A stretch of 20,020 nt of DNA, taken from contig NW_019775834.1 of assembly GCF_001039355.2 (NCBI RefSeq), positions 20,124 through 40,143 on the forward strand, read 5' to 3'. This document shows positions 1 to 10,500 of the stretch, one piece after another. The position numbers and the translations under genes are program-made. The notes under the pieces are model-generated. The model was not told the origin of the DNA. It ran no database searches and saw nothing but the letters and a program-made list of their open reading frames with translations. The stretch comes from Lingula anatina. Taxonomy: Eukaryota > Brachiopoda > Lingulata > Lingulida > Lingulidae. Within the stretch, counting starts at the first letter, position 1, and every line of letters begins with the position of its first letter.

Positions 1-300
1 ACTTGAGTACAAGTAAGCTAACTTTGTAACCAATGCTGATAAAAATAACAGGTCTTTTATGCACATACCGCAAATTATTCACTCAGTAAGATGGGTATTT
101 CTTGGAAGTGCTATTATTACGTAAATAATAAGCCCACTCCTTGGGGAAATGAATATTAGATTTAAGGGGTTGCTTTGTTACTAATACCTTTATCAAATAA
201 ACACAAAGAAGAGATAGGTTATAGGTACAAATCAAATGTTGGTATTTTCCAACAGAAAAGTGTACACTTTAAGCTAGAAATTGAACTGTGTTAAATGCCA

Positions 301-322
301 GAAAATGAAAATGAAAATGAAA
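301..322. repeat. GAAAAT hexamer tandem repeat
   Basis: Three perfect GAAAAT units and a partial fourth, followed by an A-rich stretch. Confidence 0.85.
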
Positions 323-402
323 AAAGGAGACCTTTTCCCACTCTTAGATCTCATATAAACGAACTGCCAAGATTGCATGCCAGATGTTAGTTTTACTGCT
401 GA

Positions 403-434
403 GTATGCTTCAGGTATATTGAACTGAAGCATAC
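403..434. repeat. 11-bp perfect inverted repeat, 10-nt loop
   Basis: GTATGCTTCAG at 403-413 pairs with CTGAAGCATAC at 424-434 around a 10-base loop. The flanks (CTGCTGA and AGAAGCAAG) could add weak pairing. Function unknown. Confidence 0.75.
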
Positions 435-1284
435 AGAAGCAAGCCTTCTACGTGTAATTTTAGTAAGCAGCATGATCATTGCTGCTATTCCATGTCAGAG
501 TTCTGCATTTAGCAAATTCTTTAAATTATTAATTAAAGAGTGAATTGTGTATGTGTGTATGAAAGGGTGGGTAAGTGGATAACTAATTTTTGTTAAAAAT
601 GTGAAGAGTTTCACATCCACCTTTACACATACAAAAACAAAAATATTTATATTGGGTACCTTTGACAAAATTAAATTCTGCAAGTAAGAGCCCTCTCTAA
701 CACTCCCACGCCCACCGTATACAGACTTGGCTTATTTTGCCAAAGCTGGATGAGCAGCCACATGAGGCTCACAAAACTAATCACCAAGATATTTCAGTCA
801 GTCTAGGCAATCTTCCCTAAGCTAATTGTTTTCTGTTTTCTGGTCATGCCCTTTGACAAATCAATTAGTAACTCAATTTTAGTCCAGTTAATCCATATAA
901 TGGCAGGATCTGTTTACTTGACAGAGGTCTGGGTTAGGTCTGTCTTTAACCAGTCTTTTTTTTTTTGTCTGTTTCAGACTACTCACTAATAAAGCACAAA
1001 AATAATTTAAAAGAAGACTGAAATATTTATCTTATTTTAGGATTGTCCAAGGACAGTTTTGATGAATCAGATGTAATAACAAAATTGTTAATGATATATT
1101 ACAGTGCATGTTTTTTTCGCATGCATGTGCGCAATTGGTTGAGATTATTTTCAAGTCTATCTTGTATATTCATTTGTATTTAAGGGAAAAAAAACAGAAA
1201 CAAATTAAAGGGGAAGCCTACTTATTATCATCTCAATGAAGTAATCATCATTTCTTATTTATCTTATTTATTTCTTTGTTGTAG

Positions 1285-1447
1285 GGTTGAGCCGGGAGCA
1301 ACTGATGCACCAGCGTATTACAGAACTTAGTGCAAAATTACTTCTCTCTGAGAAACTTGGCAAGGAGAAACAGAGTGCATATGAATCTCTTCGGAGACAG
1401 TTTAGTTCTATCCTGCAGAATAAACTGAAGGACAGTAATGACAGCAG
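1285..1447 (+). CDS. MGAT4: MGAT4-like exon (stem region, first in window)
   Basis: The acceptor is TTGTTGTAG before 1285 and the donor is AG|GTTAGT after 1447. Two bases complete a codon from an unseen upstream exon; 53 codons follow, then two bases of a split Ser codon. The peptide ([17 protein letters not shown]...) is charged and helical, as expected for the luminal stem or coiled coil of GnT-IV just after the membrane anchor. It ends with a DSNDS segment containing an N-glycosylation sequon. Assignment rests on in-frame joining to the well-conserved downstream exons; sequence alone is weakly diagnostic here. Confidence 0.85.
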
Positions 1448-1478
1448 GTTAGTGGTTTGTAAATTACAATTATGTTCA

Positions 1479-1511
<33 letters not shown>

Positions 1512-4500
1512 GTGTGTGAGTTAGTATATATGGATATCACACCCTAGACAGATGTTCTCTGCTATATTTCTTATACCTTTATTTGCTCTCAGACTCTCTT
1601 GAAATTATACACAATTGAAGCCTGTGCAATCCTGCATTTTACCAAAAATATAGGGGTCCATATCTACATACAGTTTTGAGCACTGCTGCTGTTTCCTCAT
1701 GGTTTTCACAGGTATACTGCTTCCCTTGGTCTTATATTTTCAGTGGTAAATCTACGAAAATCATGTGGAAACAGCATTATTACTCATAATCCTATAGTTA
1801 TCCTATAATCAGACATGTCATTTACTACAGAAATATTTAACTTTGAATAATCATACTTAACATCAATTATACATCAGCTGCACACTACTACTTTTTAAAT
1901 CTCTTAATTTAAATAATTTACATGCCCGTATGTGAATGATAGAATATATACCAGCATATATTTACACGCTTTTCAAGCTAAATGTCATGTTTTTGTCAGT
2001 ACAAAGCTAGCATGTAAAGAAAAACATGCAAATTTTACCTTCCAAAAATAATGATCGTATTCATTGGAAAGTATAAACCAACTCAACATTAGTCTTTGTG
2101 TTTTGAAGCAATACATTTTTTTTAAATTAATTTTTTTTAAGTTCATTTATAATCTTGTCTGCCTTAATGACTTCAGCTTCCACTCCAAGTATTTGGAAAA
2201 ACAGCCTTTATGCCCGACATTTGAGCAATTATTTTAAAGTTGGCCATTGAGAGCACGGGTTGCATAATGGCAGAAAGAAATGTCTTATAATGCCAAAAGG
2301 TTAATTATCCGGTACCTATGGATTCTGCACAGGTTTTTTTTTTTTTAAGTTAAAGGGAAAATAACTCTTCGTATGAGATCTATATTTCACAGTAAACACA
2401 TTGTGAACAACTCATAGAAATATAATTCATTCTGTTTTACCACAAAACAGCAGTTATAGCTATTATTCTGATATCTGAGCTTGTCTTTAGACCACGTGAC
2501 CTCCATTGATGGCTATACTCTGTTATAATCTCTTAATCTTTTTTTGTTATAATCTCTTAAGAGAAAAAAAAAAACAGGGACTAACTTGAATGTAAAAACA
2601 GATTCATTAACCATTGGTAAGAATGAGAAAATTGTTGTTTACTCCAGGAAAATTCATTTTTTGGCCAAAACTAAGAGTTCTTATCCCTTTAAAGGAGCGT
2701 TATTTTTTCTCTGTTGAGCAATAATAATAAAAATGGAGAGATGAGAACAGCTGTTCATAAAACATTGAAAGGTTTCTCTCTCTAGTATTTAAATATTACA
2801 TGGTTTTTTATTTGCTTCACATTTTGACACAAAGGTGAAGTAAATTTTTAATGTTGAAAGGCAAAGAAGCCGTATTATTGGCACATTTTATGATAGAATT
2901 TATACAACATATTGCATTGCTTTAACATTAATGCTAAGTGTTAGCATCACCTTTAATTTAAAGTTATTTATTCAGTGGAAATTCTGTACATGGCATTCCA
3001 ACATGTATTTCAGTTAATTTTTGAATTTTTCATGTGATAAACATACTCGGTACTGTTAGGCCATAGTCTGAGGCAATTGTCCAACTACCAGTAAAGAGGC
3101 ACAGGGATATAGGCAAAAGTTTAAATTTTATTATTGTAACACTATCCCACTGTTACACCCTGCTAATCCAAAGGGCAAGTAGTCAAAAAATCTTTTAGCA
3201 CAGACTGTAAACGACATTCATCATGCCGTGCACGGTTATGAATTTTCAAATGGTTGTCAAAACAATGAAAGTTTATCCTAAACATTGCATATGGTTTTTA
3301 AATTTCAGAAAGCCATAATGATAACTATCAATTACATATGTATGCTTTTTTGTGTGGTGTAAAGAATATCTCCCACAAATATGTGTGTAATTAATATGTA
3401 TTTACATATATATTTTTTTAAATTTTTATTTCAGCATCAGTACTGCTCTCAGGTCGCAGTACAGGGACTTACTGACCAGTCTGAGTTACGATGCCATCCG
3501 TCCCCCTGATATGTTCCATGAACTGACACATTTGAATGGCCGCATCGAAGCACTGTCACCAGCTTTTAGGATCTCTAGGGGTAGAACAGGAGGTTTGTAT
3601 AAGATAATTTTTTTTATTTCATTAAATTAAATGCAAATTTATAATAGTCTGTAGTATCAAGATTTTTTTTAATATTTAAGCTACTAGTCTAGCTGGACGA
3701 GTAGAGGAGCTCTGTCAGTTGTTTTTCCTATTATCTTTGGATTTAATCATTGAGATAAACTTTTGAAAATTGTATTTTTTTTAACTGGGCTCTGATTTTA
3801 TCTGTCTGAACTGAGTCCAAATCTTAAGACTTTATTTTTATGTACAGACACAGATGTTATAACAGATAAATGTCAAGAACAATATTGTAAAAAAAATTAT
3901 CAGAATTGACAATAGCCTATTTTGTGCACCATTATTTTCTGCTTTTTGTCTGTACATTTGACAGCTTTGCTGCCTTGTTTTATATTTATTTTTAATAGAT
4001 GTTTTATTTTGCAGCAGTTGTGCACATGTCAGCTCTCTCATCCTATAAAAATTTTATGCTGTTTTCTCACCTTGTAATTTTATGTTGTTTTATTTAGCAA
4101 ACTGAGTATAAAATAAATAACCAAAACCAGCTGTGCACTTGAATACTTGTACATGCTCCCTGATTTTCAACAATAACATGTGATTTTCTCCAATTATATA
4201 AAAAAATTATCAAACCTGCAATATTTTCATCATAATGTGGTTTAATTTTTTTTAATCCATTTTATAACATAAAATGATTGATATGATAAAAAAGGACAAA
4301 TAAAATTCTCAAAGTGAGATTTTTTTTTTTTTTTTTTTTGCAAAAGAGAAAGAAGTGTAGTGTGGTGTAAAATGAAATGACTTCTGCTCCCAAAGTCACA
4401 GGTGTTTCAAGTTAAACATTGACGCAATGGGCTTTGAATAATGGATGATTTCCAAGTTTGGCTGATTGTCCTCAAGATACTGTTACTGGTCTGTGGCTGT

Positions 4501-7500
4501 TGGTTCAGTGAATTTGACTACATTTAAATTTTCTTTAAGTACCCATTTAGAAAGTGCGGGGGGGTCCATACACCATTCAATATATTTGGCTTCATGGAAA
4601 ACATGCTTTTTCAAGATCTGTGTACTATTTTGAATATGAAATTGGAGTGATCAGAATATTTTCATGAAAACATAAGGAGAAAACATGAGAAAAATATATG
4701 CTTACTCAATTATATATTTTTGATTTAGAGGAAAAAAATAAATCTCAATGTTGACTGGTCTTGAGAAATATGTGAGCAGTTCTTGCCAGTTTTTCAAATC
4801 TTTTCCTGAGGCAGGCTTGCCTATTAATGTTTAGTTTAAGTTTCGAATAGGCCAGTCCGGCTGCTACTAAATAGACACCTGTGTGTCTCAGCATGAGGTA
4901 ATGCATGGTTATGGAACAGTAGAGATTTAGAGACATTTATATGAATCATTTAGATACCCTCGAGTCAGGAAGTGTTTGAATTCTCAAAAATTAATTAGCC
5001 TGTAGATTGTAACAGGATTTGAAACAATGAGTCATGATTTTAAGAGGAAATTGCAGAGAGTTGTATTTATTTGGAATCAACTGTTAATTTCCACTTCAAT
5101 TATATTTGTTATTCAGTAAACTCATATCTTCCAACAGCATGTGTTTTCTCTTCCTCCCTGTTGCCTATGGTTTGGGGGCTGAAATATCATTGATATTTTG
5201 TGAAAAGAGCCATCTTTTGTCTCAGAGATTAAAGATGAATATGACTGCCACTTTCTTTTTATACAGTATAAAGGTTTTTTTATGATGTAGGTATGCTTGT
5301 CAATTTTAGGTTCCAAATAAAGCTACCCCGCAGTACACACATTTTACATTGTGAAGAGATTTTTTGAACAATATATATAGTAAAATAAATCTTTGCTTTG
5401 CAATAATCCATGCATCATGTAGTTATATTAAAGCTAAAATGCATTTAGACTCGACAAAATGTAAGAATCCTTTGATATCATCTTCCCAATGAAATTTTTA
5501 TTTACTAGGACTAAGATGTAAGGGCATCTTGCTGAATACAATCAGATTAATGGCTTAGCACGTTTGTTCTTGTTTCCAACTTGTTCATATAAGCACCGCC
5601 TTTTCTGTATTCAACTCAATGCAAGGAGTATGTTTTCTGTTAATCCGATTGCATTCAGCAAGAGTCCCTGCAGAGTTGGAACCATCTACATAGGACGATA
5701 GTGTCATTGGGAATAAGCCCTTAGTTTCCAGTTATCTCTGAAAGTCGGGCTGCCTAGACTGGGTCCACCAATACTCCAGATGTTATAGTTGGAATATGTT
5801 TATGAATACAGTATTTGCTGTAATGTATATCCTTCATGTTAAGACACATTGTTTTAAATAATATATATATCTGTCTTGCATTGTCAGTATCTGTTGGAAG
5901 CTCTTTCTCATATTAATGGGTATAGAAAGGCTGTACTTAGTGCTGTTCTGTTGGTAATTGTGAGTGATGATTGATCTTGAAATGGAAGTTTCACTACTGT
6001 TCATTGCCTTCATTCCCAGTGGGGGGAAAAAGACACTATTGCTTTGAATTCTTTCCATTCTCACTTATAACTGCAATTTTAGACTACATTTGGCCTGTTG
6101 ATTTATTTATTTTGGGACATTTAGTTGATAGGAAATGTGAATGTGAAGACAAAAATTATGGGTCTCAGAATGAACTGTCACTTCAAATGATGGTAATTTT
6201 GTTTCCTGATGTCTAATTTTGAAAACAGTTTCATGGAATATTCTTGCCATTATAAGGAATCCTTTAGAATCCCTTAGCTGCATATTATAACTTGAAAATA
6301 ACCTGAACTAGTATTGACAGAATTATTTTTTGCATTACAATTTACATGCACCGTGCTTAGTAAGCTCTCCATATTCAAAAGTATGAACCAATGGTAAATT
6401 GTGTGACCTTTCAGATTATTGACAGTACTTACTTGTCTAGATTTAAGAATTTTTTTAAAAGTGAGTTTGGTGTGATATTTTTTTAGGGACAATGATGAAG
6501 TAATTTGCAAATAAATTGTTCTGCAGTTACATAGTATAAAAGATGACAGGTTATTGTTTAAAGCAGAGCATGTGATTATATATGGTAGAAAATATGAGAG
6601 AGAATGGCTTATTCCAAGTGATGATTGGTTCTTGATACAAAACATAATATGATTGATCTGGTGCTGTGTAGATCTATCCGTTTTGAATATAATCATGCTC
6701 AATTTCATTGATTCACTTTTGAGTCTGCCATTACTTATCCCGCCAGTTTAATACGTGATCAATTATTGGTTGATATCCAGCACTACGTGTATTCTAATAC
6801 AATTCATGATCAATTAGTGGTTCATTTCCAGTACTATTCTATTGACACATTTAACCAACTGTCGGCTTCCTCTGTTATTGTCCATTGGTTTGCTTTTTCT
6901 ATGGGGCAATCAGTAAGCTACACATAATAGTGGCAGATTTACTGCATTCGCTTTTTAAACCCACTGTTTTTTTTAAAGTTACTTCATAATCTGTAATGTT
7001 TGTCAAAAATATATTTTACATTTTTATGGTCACATAGTGGTATGAGAGAGAGAGAAAAAAATGGGAACAGCATCTTCCATATAACATCGTATTAATCAAA
7101 TAACTTATTGATAAATATGCTATTTTTCCAGTATCAATCGTTGTTGGCATTCCCTCAGTGAAGAGAGAGAAAAACAGCTATTTACTGGATACTTTGAGGT
7201 CGCTGGTGGATAACCTCAATGAAGAAGAAAAGAATGATACATTGTTGGTTGTGTTAATAGCAGAGGTAGGTATGATTGACTGTGTGATATTTACAACTAG
7301 AAAAGCAACCAGAGAGTGCATTGTTAATATTGATGGAATGTGTGTGGTTTGGAAGCATTTTCACACCACTGGGATGAATTGAACATACTTTCAGATACTG
7401 GAAACCTAAAACCTCAAGTTTCTCTTCTTAGAAATCTTCAAACAGTCTGAAGTATTTCCATTTTCTGCCAAAGAAATGTCACAGATAGCAGTCCCTTCCT

Positions 7501-10500
7501 TTCACATGTCAAATAGTATGAATTTACTTTACTTAGAAAAGAAAGGTAGAGTTAAATGGTTTATATAAATATTATTTATTTATTTTTCAAATTTTTTAAA
7601 TCAGCCTGAACACTAACCAGATGTGGCTTGAATTTTTAACACACACACGTGCGCACACGCACGTGCTTGCAAGGCCTTTTGACTAACTCCTAAAGTAGAA
7701 GTGAAGATGGCTCTTCATGTTGAATCTTATTCCCAAAAGCATCCCGATTTCCAAGTAAAAAGTAAATTACTCTTTCATGTACTTATCATGCATGCTTATA
7801 ACATTTGATTTTATTGACAAAACTTGAGCAGCATGACTGATACTAGAAAAATCATTTTATTTTCTGTTGAGGTTATTTATTTGAGCCTGCTGACTATATC
7901 TCCATAAACCCATACAAAAAAATGGAATTTAGCATGCAGTTCAACATGGAATAAGGGATGGGAAACTTTATAGAAAATACAATTCAGTGACAGCTGTTAG
8001 TGATTACATTTGGGTTCACCATTGTTATATAATGGTACATTAATTATGTTGAGTCATGATGTTTTCATGAAGTATGGTATGGGAAGTGATGCAGTTTCTC
8101 TTTTTAATGCCTTTTTCTTTCAAATATATTCATTTTGATAGATTATTGTTTCTCAAGCTAATATAGCTTTAAGTAAATTGCAACCAGCTGCATCATAAAG
8201 TTACTGATTAATTTATTACTTGAAGAAAGAAAAACATATTTAACAGTTGAAAGAAATATTCAGGTGATTTAAGTTTTTTTTATTTAATGTAAATTATACC
8301 ATTTCATATTTGAAAAAATCCCCATTTAAAGTAAAATTTTCTTTCTCTGCTCAATAACTTTCTCAATTCAGACGTTAAAAATGACAACACTCACTCACAC
8401 AGGCACACACAAAAAAAAAAAAAAAAAAAAAAAAACAATGGAAGTACCTGATGTCAATGTTTCCTTCTAAAATGTACAGAAGACATGATGGTCTATGTGA
8501 CAGGCTAGGCATTTAGAATTGAATTATTTGATTTAATTTACAAAATAAATGTTATAAAACATCAAATCCAAGTGCGGTGATGGCTCAGCAAGGTTTTATG
8601 TGTAAGAATTACTTTTTTTTTAGAAAAATAAGATTTGGTTGAAAATTTCAAGATAGGATACCTTTTAAGTGACAGGGTAAATTAACAAGGAAGCCCATGT
8701 ATATTAATATGTACCTGTTCATACTAGTAATTTTATTTTTAATAATAAAATTTCTGCTTTCAGCCCTATGATGTGAAGTATATCCAGAGCCAGGCAGAGC
8801 TGGTCAAGTCAAAGTGAGTAGCTGTTATGGACACCTATAGAAAATTTTGTTTTTAAATTCATCTTAATTTAGACTCGACAATTATGCTGTCACTTCTAAC
8901 CAAGCCTTAAGATGTGATTCCATCTGAAGAAAATGCACTAACACATGCAGTGTGCATGAAACTGTCATCAAGCAACTGTGTTCTGTAGATCTATACAATT
9001 GCACCTTTCTTTAGTATTACCACATTAAGTCTAATAAAATTATTTGGAATACAATATGATATAAAAAGATATGATATAATGTTATGTAATGTATTGTATG
9101 ATACAATATGATACAGTGCAATACAAAATAGATACTGACAATAAAGTACAATACAAAACTATACAATACAATATATCCTGATATCAGTTTTCCAGATGAA
9201 GTGGGTTCAGGTCTTATTGAGGTGTTGGGACCCTCTGCCTCCTATTACCCTGATCTGGACAGCATAAAGGAGACCCTGGGGGACTCCAAGGAGAGGACAA
9301 GGTGAGAAATGCTTTGGTCAGGTGTGCAACCTGGGGATGTTTACCCTGGGGGTGTTAACCCTGGGGTGCCATCTGAAGAGGGCTCCACTCACAGTTTTTA
9401 ACCTTCTTGCAGCTGTCAAATGTGATAGTTATTAGTAAACTTTTCTGTAGGTATGCCCCTGATACTTTTGGTAGGTTCATGCATAAGTAGTGCTAAATCT
9501 TTTAATTTTGTATAAAAATTATAATGCTTTACTACAAGTATTTATGACTTTTCAATCGCTTTAAGATGTATGTCCATATCGTTTGTTTGCTTTTTTTTTT
9601 TTTAACCTAACTTTGATTTAACATTAACAAAGTGGACTTATTTTCATTTTGACTGCTAGGCTATCTGTTCATCAACCAGCCAACCAGTATTTACTCACAT
9701 CATATTTGTCTCACACTTTATTTCAGATGGAGAAGTAAACAAAACCTGGACTTTGTGTACCTGTGGATGTATGCCAGAACAAGGGGGACATATTATGTAC
9801 AGGTAAGATGATTTAGATATGAATTTTTAATAAAACGCCGTGTTCACTTTGAAGCAGTGAAATTGTGTTGCAAACTTAACTGTTGGATATTTTATATCAT
9901 ATCAATCCAGAGATAGACTGAGAGAAATGCTGATAATTGGGGTCAGTTTTTAGTAACATCTGAAACCCACAGTATCATATATATATTTAGAGCAAAACCC
10001 ATCCAGTTCTTGAAATTATCAGAGATGAGATTTTTCCAACTATTGGTGATTTCCGACTTTTTAGGAGCCAAAAATACCATTGGCCTATTTTCCGCTTTTT
10101 TCACTTTTAAATGGCAGTTTCATCTCTGAGTTATATAGGGCATGATTGTACTTACTCATGATATGCCGTTACATGTGACACAGTAACTGCAGCATTGGGT
10201 GCGATAATTTCTTTCTTTTCCAGCTGGAAGATGATGTCATGGCCAAGTCTGGTTACGTGACCATCATGAAGAACTTTGCTCTCAGCCAGAAGACAGATGA
10301 CTGGCTACTGCTGGAGTTCTCATACCTGGGCTTCATTGGTAAATTGGCTGTAGACTGGATTGAAACATTCATGGTCATAGGAATATGAGCTGTGCATGGG
10401 ACAATATTGAAAACATATTAGTAGATACAGTGATACAGACAACTGGCAACTCTATGTTGTTTTTTGTATCAATTTGTGCCACTTTCAAATATTATTGTAT

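Larger units (their letters stand above)
1..1284. other. presumed MGAT4-like intron, no exon recognised
   Basis: AT-rich sequence upstream of the first recognised exon. I looked for a signal-anchor exon (a short basic stretch then about 20 hydrophobic residues) on the plus strand and found none, so the membrane-anchor exon is probably further upstream. It holds a GAAAAT hexamer repeat (301-322), a perfect 11-bp hairpin (403-434) and a T-run at 955-966. Confidence 0.5.
1448..3434. other. MGAT4-like intron
   Basis: AT-rich intron with a (TG)n microsatellite starting about 30 bases after the donor and a duplicated 16-mer TGTTATAATCTCTTAA at 2521 and 2545. No coding exon seen. Confidence 0.8.
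3593..7131. other. MGAT4-like intron, longest in window (3.5 kb)
   Basis: Contains a poly(T) run (4320-4339), an imperfect fold-back at 5521-5669, and a tandem duplication at 6749-6841. Open frames here are short and AT-driven; none shows recognisable protein motifs or convincing splice pairs. Confidence 0.75.
7266..8763. other. MGAT4-like intron
   Basis: AT-rich intron with an alternating purine-pyrimidine CA/CG tract at 7639-7666 and a 25-base poly(A) run at 8411-8435 preceded by CA-rich sequence. No coding exon seen. Confidence 0.8.

Noticed and set aside
1041-1072. Possible micro-exon after TTATTTTAG (GATTGTCCAAGG...)
   Set aside because: The acceptor is good, but the donor (AT|GTAATA) is weak, the length (32) does not preserve the phase needed by the exon at 1285, and no GnT-IV similarity is seen.
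1268-1540. Minus-strand frame with a His/Thr repeat
   Set aside because: Antisense of the stem exon plus the (TG)n microsatellite; the His-Thr repeat is just translated CA repeat.
6274-6708. 144-codon open frame on the minus strand, the longest uninterrupted frame in the window
   Set aside because: It lies inside the MGAT4-like intron on the opposite strand, has AT-driven low-complexity composition (many Ser, Asn, Ile, Leu, Lys), and shows no recognisable domain. Long frames of this kind are expected by chance in 20 kb.
8392-8435. CA-rich stretch plus poly(A) as a retroposon tail
   Set aside because: No SINE or LINE body, RNA polymerase III box pair or target-site duplication is recognisable next to it, so it is listed only as a simple repeat.
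9192-9196. Alternative acceptor TTTTCCAG at 9194-9195 for the YYPDL exon
   Set aside because: Using it would create an immediate TGA in the frame fixed by the upstream exon; the acceptor ending at 9187 keeps the frame open.
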